The notes below the pieces were generated by a model. It did no database searches and was not told the origin of the DNA. It saw only the letters and a list, made by a program, of their open reading frames with translations. Positions 48,539 to 59,603 of a DNA stretch of 64,000 nucleotides are shown here, in pieces (the first letter of the stretch is position 1; the number at the start of each line of letters is the position of its first letter). This DNA is from Thraustochytrium sp. TN22 (lineage: Eukaryota > Sar > Bigyra > Thraustochytrida > Thraustochytriidae), in the NCBI GenBank assembly GCA_013306675.1, contig JABLUY010000045.1, positions 1 to 64,000 on the forward strand, read 5' to 3'. The position numbers and the translations under genes are program-made.

Positions 48539-51219
48539 ATGCGCGGGGCGTTCCTGCTGGACGCGCGGCACCACGACTGGCGCGTGGGCGAGAACGGGGA
48601 GTACGCCCTGGCGGACGACCTGGAGCTGCAGCTACTGGAGCTGCGCGTGCGCGCGCTCGTGGAGAATGTCTGCGCCAAGATGACGGCGAGCGGCGGCGCG
48701 GGCGGCGGCGGCGGCGCCGCTGCTGGCGGGCCCAGCGGCAACGTGCTGGCTGGCGTGAGCCTGGGCATGGAGGGCGGCAAGCTGCGGCTCAAGGCGCAGG
48801 ACAAGCGGCTGCATGCTTGGCTCGAGGAGGAGGTCAAGGAGCGCCTAGACGACGAGGCGCTGGCCGTGGCGCCGTCCGCGTGGAAACTGCGCGAGCGCAT
48901 GAAGACGGCAGCCGTGGGGCTTGTGCTGTGCATGCACTTTGGCGTGGATCCGCCCGATGTGATCAAGACGGACCCGTGCGCGCGACTCGAGTGCTGGGTG
49001 GACCCTACGCGGTATCCGCGCGCGCGCGCGCTGGAGTTGGTGTCCAAAACGCTGCAGACGCAGTTCGAAGAATGGCACGCGCGCGCGCGCTACAAGTACG
49101 CGCAGGATCCCAACCCGGAGTCCGTGCGTGGGCTCTGCGCCACGCTGCGCAAGCAGGCCAAGCAAGAGCGCGTGCTGCTGCACTTCAATGGGCACGGCGT
49201 GCCACGGCCCACGGCGAACGGCGAGATCTGGGTCTTTGACAGGGAGCTGACCCAGTATATCCCGCTCTCCATATACGAGCTCAAGTCCTGGGTCGGGACC
49301 CCGGCCATCTACACCTTCGACTGCTCCGGCGCCGGCCTGTTGCTCAAGCACTTCGTGCGCGGGTCGCCCGAGGCCGAGGCGGCCGCTGGCTATCTGGACG
49401 CGGGTCGCGGCGGCGCTGGCAGCACCCGCGCTGCCGCCGCCGCTGCGGCGGCGGCGGCACGGCGCGAGGCGTCCGTCAACAACTGCATCGTGCTGCTAGC
49501 GTGCGGGCCGAACGAAAACCTGCCGTCGAGCCCGGAGTTCCCGGCGGATATCTTCACCTCGTGCCTGACGACGCCCATCAAGATCGCGCTGCGCTGGTAC
49601 GTCATGTCGCACCGCGTGTCTATGGACGCGCTCGGCATCACGGTCGACATGGTGGACTACGTGCCAGGCAAAATGCTGGACCGGCGCACCCCCATGGGTG
49701 AACTCAACTGGATCTTCACGGCCATCACCGACACCATTGCGTGGACCGTGATCCCGCGCAGCCTCTTCCGCAAGCTCTTCCGCCAGGACATCTTGGTCGC
49801 CTCGCTCTTCCGCAACTTCCTCCTCGCGGAGCGCCTCCTCAAGTCGCTCAACTGTACGCCGCAGTCGCATCCAGCGCTGCCCTCGACCTGGCAGCACCAC
49901 CTGTGGCAGGCCTGGGACATGGCCGTGGAGAACTGCCTGACGCAGCTGCCGCTCCTGGTCCCGGGCCTGGTTAGCGAGAGCGGCGCGGCGGCAGCTGCCA
50001 GCGGGCCGGCCGCTGGCGCCGCGCCCAGCGTGGCGCCCGGCGTAGCCACCACGCGGCGTGGGGTGCCTGGCCCGCGTGGCCGCCTGCCGCAGGACCCGGC
50101 GCAGGGCGACACGGGCGCCTACACGTACCGGCAGAGTGAGTTCTTCGTGCATCAGCTGACGGCCTTTGAGGTCTGGCTCACCTATGGCGCCAACGTCGAA
50201 CGCCGCGAGGTCCCGGAGCAGCTGCCCATTGTGTTGCAAGTGCTTCTGAGCTCCTTTCACCGTCAGCGCGCGCTCGACCTGCTCGCGCGCTTTCTCAATC
50301 TCGGCTCCTGGGCCGTCTCGCTCGCGCTCAGCGTCGGCATCTTCCCTTACGTGAACAAGCTCCTTCTCAGTGCGCAGGAGAACCGTCCGGTGCTTATTCA
50401 CATCTGGAGCAAGATCCTCGCCCTGGATAGCTCATGCCAGGCGGACTTGGTCAAGGAGATCAGTGCGACGCACGCCACATCCGCGCAGGCCGGCGGCCGC
50501 GGCGCCGCGGGCGCCCGGGCGCCCGGCGAGCGCGGCCACCAGTATTTTGTCAACCAGATCCAGTGGCTGGAGCTACCGCCTTCGTACGAGGGACTCTCCC
50601 CGGAGGAGCTCACAAGCCTGGCGCAGACCATCGGCCACAGCCGTCGCGCCGCCTTTGTGCTGAGCGTCATCCTCGACGGCCACCCGGTGGGCCAGCAACT
50701 CTGCCTGCAGGACGCGCTGCTGGAGCGCACGCGTGCCATTCTGCTCGCGCCCATCGCCAGCGACGAGGAGGCGCGCTATGCGCTACTCAACCTCAAGGCC
50801 TGGCTCTGCTTCGTGCTCTCCAAGCTGTGCGAGCGCCATGCAGCGGCGCGCCGCCGTGTGATCGCGCTCGGCCTGCGCGAGACGCTCTTCGAGCTCATCC
50901 AGACCACGCAGGACGTTGGCCTCCTGCAGGCTGCCATTCTTGCGGTTGGCGGCCTCATCGGGCCGCACTACCCGCGCGGCGTGGGCCCCACCGGAACACA
51001 GGAGCCCGCGCCGCTGAGCGGCGGCGCGGGCCCCGGCGGTGCGGCTGGAGGCGCGGGCCCTGGCGGGGCGCCGGGTGGCGCAGGCGTCGGAGGTCCGCCG
51101 GGCTCAACCGGTAGACCCGGTGCCCCGCTGCAGTCCGGGCTCCACGGCGCCCAGGCCGGCGCGTACCGCGTGCGACCCGGCCGCCATACGCAGCACCTGC
51201 AGCAAGGGCTGCACGCCGC

Positions 51220-51255
<36 letters not shown>

Positions 51256-52001
51256 CGCGCAGCACGCGCAGCAGGCCGCACGAAGGCAGGCCATGCAGCC
51301 GCCGCAGCAGGCCGCACACCAGCACATGTCGTCGCAGAACCTGCAGCAGCAGGCGCGTTTGCAACAGCAGCAGCGGCAGCAGCAGCAATCCCTGGCCGAG
51401 CAGACGCGCCGCTTTGAGGATAGCGAGCCGGAGTCGAAGCGGCAAGACTGCTTGGTTGCCTCTCGCCTTCTGGAGCTTCTCGCGCACGGGTCACCAGCCG
51501 TGCGGCGTGAGGTGGTGCTGGCGCTAGCGCGCTTCGTGGTGGACCCCCGCCACGCCACGCTCATCCAGCTCACAGTGCACGAGCTCAAGGACTTGCAGCA
51601 CCGCAAGATGCAGGCCGCCAAGACTGCAGGTGCCACGGACGCCGCCGCCCTGGAAGATCTCGTCAAAGCGCTCAAGCAGAAGATTGGCCCGCACACCGAA
51701 ACGTACTTGAACGTGTGGCTGACCATAAAACAGGTTGCGGTGCAGGACCCGTTCCCGGCCGTGTCCCGTATTGCCACAGTTCTCGTTCAGTTTGTGCGCG
51801 CCGAGCTGCAGCAGCGCATTGAGGCCATCCGATCCCACGCTGGCGTGCAGCGCTCCGACGGCGACTCGCCCGAGGTTCGGGCGCGCTCCGGGCGGCCGGT
51901 TGCGTCATCTTCGCAGCCGCCCCAGACCGATGTACAAAGGAAGACGGCACCAACAAGCACAAAGACCACCGGCGGCAGCACGCAGGGCGCCGGCGTCCGC
52001 G

Positions 52002-52040
<39 letters not shown>

Positions 52041-53172
52041 CGACCGGCCTTCCGGCTCACAAGAACAGCGGTAGCGGCAGCAGCACGACCTCCGGCAGTG
52101 GCGACATTAAGACGGGAAGCAAGGTGGACGACGTGGCGCGGCGGCACCAGACGGTGATGCGCATTCGCAGCGAGGAAGGCATGGGCGCCAGCGCGGCTCC
52201 CGGCACAGCGGCCATGGGCGGGCCGCAGCGGCAGAACCCGTACATCCTTGCGGAAGACATCTTGGAAGCACTCGGGCTCGTGTCCACGCTATACGCCCGC
52301 CGCGCGCGCGCCTTCACGAAACCGACGCCGGCAGCTTCGGACGACGACTGGATTCCCCGGGAGGGCCCGTATCACGAAGTGGACCCGTTGAGCGAGGACG
52401 GCAGCGCGATCCTGCGCTGGAAGCGGCGCAAGCACGAGGCCGCCCAGTCCGCGTTAATGCTCATGTATCGCGGTGCGCAGTGGGCCGGGCTCTCCCAGGA
52501 CGACCCAAACCTACGCGAGGACGTGCTGACGGCCATGACAGGGCCTTTGGACGCCGTGACCCGGTCGCTCTCGGTGCAGTCCACGCAGACGGTGGGCTCG
52601 CAGCGTGGAGGTATTTCGACGTCCTCGTCGACCGAGTCAGTTGCCTCGCTGTCGCAGCCCGGGTCGCCAGAGCGCGGCGCGCTGTCGTCGCCACCAATGC
52701 CTCTGACGGCGCGTGTGCCCAGCCCGGCGCCGCGCATCGTAAAGCGGCTGGAGAAGCTGGCGCATGGGCTCAACAAGCACGGCGCTGGTCTGCTCGTGCA
52801 CCGTGACGCGACCTGGGCAGCCACACAGCGCGCGTGGCTGGGCGATCTGAGCAAGCCAGGCTGCTTCGCGGAGCATGCCGTCTTTGACCACGGCCAGCCG
52901 CGCTGCTCGCAGGTGCTCTTCCACCCGTTCGAGCCGGTGATTGTGGTGGCCGGTCAGACCAGCGAGATCTCCATCTGGACATACCCGATGGAGCCCGGGA
53001 CGACGGTCCCGGCGGGCGGGCCCACGGCGCCTTCCAGGGTGCTCCTGAATCGCTTCAGCAATGAGACATGCGTGGGCGTCCGCCTCGACTCTGCGGCTAC
53101 GGTGCGCGGCGGCATGAACCGGGCCGGCGAGGCCTCCGGGCCCAGTGGGCATGGCGGCGCGTACGCGAGTTA

Positions 53173-53211
<39 letters not shown>

Positions 53212-54532
53212 CGCGAACTCGAACGGGATCGCGGAGGCCGGGGACCTGGTGGGCGGGCCCTTGGACCCGAGCGCGGGCTCGCTTGGCCTGAACGGGTCGG
53301 CCGGCCATGGCGCGGAGGCCGGGGAAGGAAAGCAGTACTCGACGCCACCGCTGGGGCCACAGCAGGTGCCGCTGCAAGCAAAGCTGCAGATGCAGCTGGG
53401 CCTGCAGGCGCAGTTGAACCCGCTGGGCGCCGGTTCGGCAGTGCGCAGCGGCGGCCTCAAGCAGCTTCCCCAACCGGCACGCGTGTCCTCGGAAGCGCGC
53501 ATCACCGCCATGACGTGGATGAACGAGACGGCCGAGCCTTACCTCGTGGTTGGCTCGGACGATGGCCGCGTGCGTGTGTGGCGCGACGTCTTGGAGCGGT
53601 GCGACCACGAGCAGCTGAATGGCGGGCGGCTGGTGACGGCATGGACCGCGCTGCCGGAGCTGCGCGCCGGGCGCTCGGGCCCCGGCATGGTGCTCAAGCT
53701 GCAGCGCAGCGGCCACCTGCTGTGCGGTGGCAGTCTGCAGACCGTGGCGATCTGGGACTTGACCAAGGAACGCGAGGTGGGTCGCGTGGACACGGGCACA
53801 AGCCAGGGTACAACGAGCATCGCGGCGTACGGGCCGACGCTCGGCCTGGGCGGCACGGGCGTCCCGCAGGAGATCGACTTTGGCTTCCATGGCACGCCCG
53901 CGGGCGGCGAGGACGGCGCCGTCTTCATCGTGGGCAGCGGCGACGGCGCGCTGCGTGTTTTCGACAAGCGCGTGCGCGCTGGCGGCCGCCTGGCCACCAA
54001 TGTGGCCGTCTGCCAGAGCCACCGCTCCTGGGTTGTGAACGTCTGCGTGCCCAGCAGTGGCGAGGGCCGCACGGTGGTGAGCGGATCGGTTTCGGGCGAG
54101 GTGCGCTTTTGGGACATTCGCCGCTTCGTCGCTGGGAGCCCGCTCTTGCAGCAGCAGCTCAATGCCTTTTACGAGGCGCGCGCCGCCGGCGAGGACGTCA
54201 TGCGCCCGCGCCCGCGCATGGTGCAGCCCACGCTGCAATTCGAGCCGCACCGGCCGCCGCTCACGGCTCTCGCGCACCACGAATACGCACCGCTCCTGGC
54301 GTCCGGCTCGCACCATCAGTTCATCCACGTTGCCAACGCACAGGGCGAGAAGCTTTCCTCGATCCGCTATCATGAGGGCTTCATGCGCCAGCGCATTGGC
54401 CCTGTCTCTGCGCTGGCGTTCCATCCGTACAAGCTCCTGCTTGGCGCCGGTAGCCTCGATTCGCTCGTCTCAGTTTACGCGCCTGCCCCCAGCGCGCAGA
54501 CGCCACCCGCCTCCAACATCGTTTTGCCCTGA
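48539..54532 (+). CDS. RPTOR: Raptor, scaffold subunit of TOR complex 1
   Basis: A 1997-residue protein, about 1.5 times the size of animal Raptor. The ATG at 48539 starts MRGAFLLDARHHDWRVGENG. The conserved RNC (caspase-like) domain (about 125-460) includes FGVDPPDVIKTDPCARLECW, LLHFNGHGVPRPTANGE, YIPLSIYELKSWVG, FDCSGAGLL and FTSCLTTPIKIALRWY, with the His-Cys dyad positions present. An armadillo/HEAT region (about 530-820) has LPIVLQVLLSSFHRQRALDL and GSWAVSLALSVGIFPYV. The WD40 propeller covers about 1440-1990. The extra length comes from a Gly/Ala insert near residue 55, a Gly-Pro block near 830, poly-Gln (about 51219-51256), poly-Asn (about 52006-52040) and poly-Gly (about 53175-53205). 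Raptor presents substrates to TOR kinase at lysosome/vacuole membranes. No break seen. Confidence 0.93.
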
Positions 54533-54839
54533 CACCTGACTCTCTGTCTGTGCTGTGCAAAAGAATCCCACGTTGATGACGATGAAGAACGAAGTTGACG
54601 AAGTTGGTCAAGTTGTGGATGAGGATGAGGATGAGGATGAGGATGAGGATGAGGATGAGGATGAGGATGAGTGACGGCGAGTAAGTAACGTAGCACCAGC
54701 GCCCCGCCGGTCGCATCAGCAGCTGCATTTTGATGAGAAGTGAAGACAAGGACAGTGGTCGATCGTACTGCCCTGGCACTGCCGCCACCGGCACTGGCAG
54801 TGGGGCTCGCAAAATCGCAAATCGCTTCCACGCCGCGCC
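54533..54839. other. spacer with GATGAG hexanucleotide repeat
   Basis: Nine exact copies of GATGAG at 54618-54671, between the Raptor stop and the next start. No gene is seen. Confidence 0.8.
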
Positions 54840-56366
54840 ATGGCCGAGACGCGACGGCGCGGCGCACGGCGCGGCGCAGGGAAGGTATCTGACTGTGAGG
54901 GCCAGGGCACAGGCGAAGACCCTGCTGTGGCAGAGACGGAGCCCAAGGCGGCGGCGGCGACCGCCGGCGCCGCAGCGCAGACGTCCCATGGCGAGCAAGC
55001 ATCAACCCCTCGGCAGCGCGCGAGCCGCTGGTCGCCGGCACGCCTGCTCTCCGTGGCTGGCGTGGCGGTGGCCGTGGCGGCCGCCGCGGCCGGCCTGGGC
55101 ATCTTGCTGACACCAGAGGACCCGGCGTGGACGGCTTTCAACATGTGGTGCAGCGTCAATAGCGTGCAGCTCGAGTTCGAGGTGCGGCCCGTGGCGCCCG
55201 GCGCCTCGGATCGCGCCGCCTTTGCCCGACGCGAAGTCGCTGCAGGCGAGCCTGTGCTGCGCATACCGCGGCACGCGATCCTGACTGCTTCGGACGCCCT
55301 GACGGAGGCAGGCACGCAGGGCCTCTCGGCGGCGACGACCGGGCGGATCCAGGCCCTCGCAGAACACGAGCTGCACACGAACCAGACGTTCTCGACGAGC
55401 CGGCAAATGGTTCTCGCGGTGCTGCTCATGTGGCACCGGCGCGTGGGTGCGAACAAGCCGACGCGCTGGAGTGCGTATGTCAACATGCTCCCAGAGCGCG
55501 TGGACGGCCTGCCGCGGCACTTGCCTGCGGAGGCGCGCGCCGTCCTGGAGGGCACAGCGGCACTGAGGCTCGCGAATGCGCGCGATGAGCGGTTCAAGAA
55601 CGAATTTGAGCACCTGTGCGCGTCGGAGTCCCAGGCGCTGTGCCGGGTGGCGGGCAAGTGCAAGTTCGACCTGGAAAACTACCAATGGGCGCGCGAGGCG
55701 GTCGACACGCGATGCTTCGAGTTGCCTCTGGGCCCCGATGGCAATCTGGACGCGGCCATGGTGCCGGGCGCAGACTTGCCGAACCACGCCAACGAGGGTT
55801 GTGCGCTCTCCCACGAGCTCGACGCCGACCTGGCTCTGGTTGCCCATTCGCGCTGCGACCTGCAAATCGGGGAGGAGGTACACAATTGGTATGGCGAGCT
55901 GGGCAACTCGGTGCTCATGGCGCAGTGGGGTTTTGCGCTAGAATCCAACCCATACGACAGCGTATTGCTCGAGATTGGCGATGGCGACGAGAGCCTCGAT
56001 TGCGTCGTGTACAGGGTGGATGCGCCAGGGCTCCGCGCGTGTGTGCCGCGCCTTGCGGACCTCCTGCAGCCGCGTCTTGGCGTGACGCGCGTACTTTCGC
56101 TGCACGCGGTTTTGGCTATGGTGGAGCGCGCCGCTGCGGACGCTGAAGCTCGGCTACTCCGCAATCGCGAACCGGACGAGCTCTTTTACGCGCTCGACAC
56201 GCTCGAGGACGGTGTTATGCGCAGCGCACTCCTCGCATGGGTTACTGAGCTCGAGACGGTCTCGTCCACACGCGCACGCGTTTCGGAGGCTCGCTTTGCG
56301 CTCGCGGGCGCCTACGAGAAGGCGTGGGCCGCGCAGACTCTGCTCAACACATGTTTGCGAGACTGA
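54840..56366 (+). CDS. membrane-anchored SET-domain protein (Rubisco-LSMT/SETD3 class)
   Basis: A 508-residue protein, ATG at 54840. After a disordered 60-residue N-terminus there is one hydrophobic helix (about 67-88, SVAGVAVAVAAAAAGLGILL), suggesting a signal anchor. The SET region follows: FARREVAAGEPVLRIPR, RWSAYVNMLPERVDGLP, YQWAREAVDTRCFEL, the catalytic-type motif ADLPNHANEG, and GEEVHNWYGELGNSVLMAQWGFALESNPYDSV. This split-SET pattern (an insert between SET halves and a C-terminal helical domain) is typical of the Rubisco large-subunit methyltransferase/SETD3/SETD6 class, which methylates lysine or histidine on non-histone proteins using S-adenosylmethionine. A membrane anchor is unusual for the class. 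The C-terminal helical domain ends near the stop codon. Confidence 0.8.
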   Translation: MAETRRRGARRGAGKVSDCEGQGTGEDPAVAETEPKAAAATAGAAAQTSHGEQASTPRQRASRWSPARLLSVAGVAVAVAAAAAGLGILLTPEDPAWTAFNMWCSVNSVQLEFEVRPVAPGASDRAAFARREVAAGEPVLRIPRHAILTASDALTEAGTQGLSAATTGRIQALAEHELHTNQTFSTSRQMVLAVLLMWHRRVGANKPTRWSAYVNMLPERVDGLPRHLPAEARAVLEGTAALRLANARDERFKNEFEHLCASESQALCRVAGKCKFDLENYQWAREAVDTRCFELPLGPDGNLDAAMVPGADLPNHANEGCALSHELDADLALVAHSRCDLQIGEEVHNWYGELGNSVLMAQWGFALESNPYDSVLLEIGDGDESLDCVVYRVDAPGLRACVPRLADLLQPRLGVTRVLSLHAVLAMVERAAADAEARLLRNREPDELFYALDTLEDGVMRSALLAWVTELETVSSTRARVSEARFALAGAYEKAWAAQTLLNTCLRD

Positions 56367-56896
56367 CGGACAGACAGACAGACACACAGACAGTGTCACT
56401 GACACTGCACAGAGAAGTCACTGACATGAGCCAGAGTCATCTGCGATGCGTGCATGCATGCATGCATGCCATGCACTGCAGTCACGTCACGCGCCAGAGA
56501 CTCGAGCGTTGACTCGGGCCCGGGCCTGAGTGACAGTTTCGCTGTTGAGCGGGCGTTGAGTGTCGTTGCCCTGTGCATGTCGCCTGCCTCTCCTTGCAGT
56601 GCCTGCCTGCCTGGCGCGCGCGCGCGGCACCAGACCGGCGAGCGCACTCGGCGGCGGCGGCGGCGACCGCGGCGACCGCGGCGACCGCGGCAGCGCAGCA
56701 CGGTTCGGGGCGCGGCGCGGCGCGGCGCGGCACAGCGGGACGCGGCGGGGCGCAGCGCACGGCGCTCGGCAGCGCGCGCAGGCGGCCAAGGCGAGGAACG
56801 GGGACCCGGACCCGGCCAAGAAGAGGAGGGAGCAGCGCAGGGACGCGCGGCGGGAGCAGCGCGCGCAGGGAGCAGCGCGCAAACGCGCAAGGAAGG
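56367..56896. other. spacer with short palindrome and GCAT run
   Basis: Immediately after the stop codon there is a GACA/CAGA repeat and a perfect 17-bp palindrome at 56391-56407 (CAGTGTCA C TGACACTG). A GCAT run lies at about 56451-56468. GGCGCGGC runs at about 56705-56735 precede the next start. No gene is seen. Confidence 0.65.
56391..56407. repeat. 17-bp perfect palindrome after the SET gene
   Basis: Eight-base arms CAGTGTCA and TGACACTG around a single C, 25 bases downstream of the stop codon. Possible 3'-end hairpin. Confidence 0.55.
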
Positions 56897-57871
56897 ATGG
56901 CGTTCTTCGGGAGGTTTCTGGACACGTGGGTGGTGGACCGCGTAATGTTCGAGTTCGTGAACCAGGGCGGGTGCAATTGCTGCGGGTTCGCGCACGGCGG
57001 CATGGGCATGCAGGACTTCATGGCGCTGTGCTCGGACGTGGAGACGGACGATGGGCGCACGGAGAAGAGGTCGCCGTGGCCGCCCTTTATGCAGAACGAG
57101 GTGTGGGCGGATCGTGTCAAGTTCCGGCGCATGCTCAAGGAGACCATGGACACGTACCGTGAGCGGTACGAGGCGCACGGGCCGGAGTTCGTGTCGTGGT
57201 GGCTGGCGCTGGACGCCAAGGACCGCAAGCGCTCTTTCATGATGCCCCGCGACGAGCTGCAGATCATGTTCAACACGACCTACGAGTTCCAGACGGCGTA
57301 CCAGGTAGTCCTGTGCAGCGTGCTGGAGCAGGTGCAGAACTTCCCGGCGACCGGGTACAAGGACGACGGCGCCACGGACTGCGAGGTGTTCTTTGAGGAG
57401 CACCTGGAGCTGAAGCGCGGCGCTTGGACCGTGGCGGACGAGTACGTGAGCACAGAGGAGGGCTGCGACATGTTCTTCGGCATGCTCATGCAGCTGGGCG
57501 GCGACCATCTCCTGCCGAAACGACCCACCGAGCGTCGTGTGCATGCGGCACGCGCCAAGCGCGGCGTCGAGGAGGCTGGAAAGCAGATGGACGCGGACGC
57601 GGACGCCGACGACGAGGACGAGGATGGCGACGAGGACGGCGACCGCGATGAGGACGACCAGACCGCCGCGGACAAGTCCCAGGACAGCGGCACCCAGAGT
57701 TTCCGTGGTGACCGGCGCCTCGTGCGAGTGGTCATCTTTCGCTATTTTGCAGACATGGCCTGGAAGCGCTTCACGCGCGAGGTGCTCGACGCAAAGAACA
57801 AGGCCGGGGACACTGTGGCCACCGTGGCCGCCAGCGACGACGCCGCCGAGGCCAAGCTTAGCTCCGGCTAG
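56897..57871 (+). CDS. unknown protein with Cys-rich N-terminus and acidic insert
   Basis: A 324-residue protein I do not recognise. ATG at 56897 (MAFFGRFLDTWVVDRVMFEF) after a repeat-rich leader. A Cys-rich patch, GGCNCCGFAHGG, follows near residue 24. The central part is well ordered, with many aromatic residues (FVSWWLALDAKDRKRSFMMP; TTYEFQTAYQVVLCSVLEQV). Residues about 234-258 are Asp/Glu repeats. The C-terminus has RLVRVVIFRYFADMAWKRF. There is no signal peptide; the N-terminus is amphipathic but not clearly a transmembrane helix. Codon bias matches neighbouring genes. The acidic insert in a folded protein recalls similar inserts in the PP2C and PKG-like genes here. Confidence 0.65.
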   Translation: MAFFGRFLDTWVVDRVMFEFVNQGGCNCCGFAHGGMGMQDFMALCSDVETDDGRTEKRSPWPPFMQNEVWADRVKFRRMLKETMDTYRERYEAHGPEFVSWWLALDAKDRKRSFMMPRDELQIMFNTTYEFQTAYQVVLCSVLEQVQNFPATGYKDDGATDCEVFFEEHLELKRGAWTVADEYVSTEEGCDMFFGMLMQLGGDHLLPKRPTERRVHAARAKRGVEEAGKQMDADADADDEDEDGDEDGDRDEDDQTAADKSQDSGTQSFRGDRRLVRVVIFRYFADMAWKRFTREVLDAKNKAGDTVATVAASDDAAEAKLSSG

Positions 57872-58872
57872 CTACTATCTCTCTAGCACTCCAGCTAGCT
57901 CGCGCGTGGGGCCAGAAGCTAACTTAAATTAGTAGAAGAGGAAACACATGTACACGAAGCCACGCGTGTCCAAGATGGCGCAGACTTTTTCAAGCAGATT
58001 GATGCCCGCCCACACGAAGCCACGCATGACCACGGAGATGACGTGGATAAAGACGTATCACGTATGCGACGTTTCGCAGGCCGAAGCTCTCCCGCGCTCA
58101 GCTCTCGCTGCAGAGTAACTATAACCTCCGACAACGGAGCGCATGTGACCCGCGAAATTCTCGCGCATCCGCGAAGGCGGAATTTCTCCACGGTCGACCG
58201 TCGAGCACCGTGCCCGAGCACCGTGCCCTGCTCGCCTGTGTGCCAGCCAGCGAGCGACCAAGAGCGCTCCGCTGACTGGCCGCCAGCCTTTTCGCTTCAG
58301 CCTTCCGGCGCTCGGTCACGGTCCGGCACGCCCTCGAGAGGGAAGAAACGCTGCACTGCTGCACTGTCACCATCACTGACTGAGTCTGCGCTAGCTAGCT
58401 AGAGCTCTGCGCACGCCAGGCCGTGGCTTGCACACGGCACGCTGTGGCTGCACGCACGTCGCACGCCGCACGCTTGCTCGCCATCGCTTGCACCCCTGCA
58501 GGGCCTGCACTGCGTGCACCTCTTGCAGCGCAGCGCAGCGCTGCTCGTCATCGTGACTCAGGTGAGCGCGCGGTCCAGCCGGCCAGGCCCCCGCGGCCGC
58601 CCCGGTCCGCTGCGCGAGGCGCCCGCGCCGGGCCCCGCTCCTGTCCCGCCGCGCCGCGCCCGCGGCCCCTACCGGACCCCGCGCGCGGGTGCTGCGCGGG
58701 CGCGCGCGCACGGCGCACGGCCCCCGCGCGCGCCCAGCACGCCCCCCCGGCCGCCGCCGCCGCCTCGTCGCTCCTGTGGCGCCGCCGCGGCCGGGGGGGC
58801 GGCCGGGGCGCGGGACCCAGGGCAAAGGAAGGAGAGGAAAGAAAGATGCTCGGAGGCGGCGCGCGCGTGACT

Positions 58873-58914
<42 letters not shown>

Positions 58915-59603
58915 GAGCCTCGCGGAGGGCGGCCGCGAGCGGCGCGGCCGCGGCTCGCGAGTCGAGAGCCTCGCGACCGGCTCGAGCTGGCCGGTGGCTG
59001 GCAGGCCGGCGGGGGAGAACGGCGCGCCAAGGAGGTTGGTTTCGTGCCCCCCGCATTTGGAAAGGCACGCCCTGCCGCGCTTCCAGTCCTGTGCGGCGGT
59101 GGGTGGCTGGGTGGCTGCGCCGCGCCGTCGCCGCCCGCGGCCAGCCGCGCTCCGCTCAGGCTGTGCTGCGCTGCGCCGCGCTGCACCGCGCTGCGCCGCG
59201 CCGCGCCTCGCCTCGCCTCGCCTCGCCTCGCTCGCGTTTTCGAAAAGCAGCCAGGCCGCGTCGAGGGTCCAGCTTGCGCGCCACGCTCGCTGCTGCCTGC
59301 CCAGCCTCGCCTCGCCTTGCCTCGCCTCGCCTCGCCTCGCCTCGCGTCGCTGCGCTGCTCGGGCCGCGAGCGCAGGATCGAGGGTGCTATCCTATCCATC
59401 CGCGCGGGCGCCGGCGCGGCGCGGCTCGGCTCGAGCCGATTGGTGTTGTATCTTTCTCCCCTGGTTTGCTTCCTTTCCTCTCCTCCGTGGCGTCTGGCAC
59501 TGCCTGCTGAGCGGCGGCGGCAGGAGGGCAGCAGACCGTGAACCTTTCTTTGCTGCGAGTCTCCTTCGGCTTGTTCTTCGCGGACGGAGCGGCGCGCGGG
59601 AGG
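57872..59603. other. gene-poor stretch upstream of AcnB
   Basis: CTAG-type runs at about 57868-57900 and 58388-58402; (GGC)n at about 58872-58911; GCCTC pentanucleotide runs at about 59205-59232 and 59305-59346. A short hydrophobic open frame with gene-like codons lies on the minus strand at 57929-58057 (listed separately). Long open frames on both strands are GC-bias artefacts. Confidence 0.55.
57929..58027 (-). CDS. possible 32-residue hydrophobic protein or gene remnant
   Basis: ATG at 58027 gives MRGFVWAGINLLEKVCAILD then TRGFVYMCFLFY and a stop. The frame stays open upstream to 58057 with further hydrophobic residues (YVFIHVISVV) before a TGA at 58058-58060. Codons are strongly C/G-ending as in real genes, and the peptide looks like a membrane protein C-terminus. 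The 13-base stretch encoding RGFV is repeated exactly, 60 bases apart (ACACGAAGCCACG on the plus strand at 57952 and 58012). It could be a tiny gene, a last exon or a remnant. Confidence 0.25.
   Translation of the reverse strand: MRGFVWAGINLLEKVCAILDTRGFVYMCFLFY

Noticed and set aside
58423-59541. 372-codon open frame before acnB
   Set aside because: Made of GGC and GCCTC repeats with Arg/Ala-rich translation; no domain.
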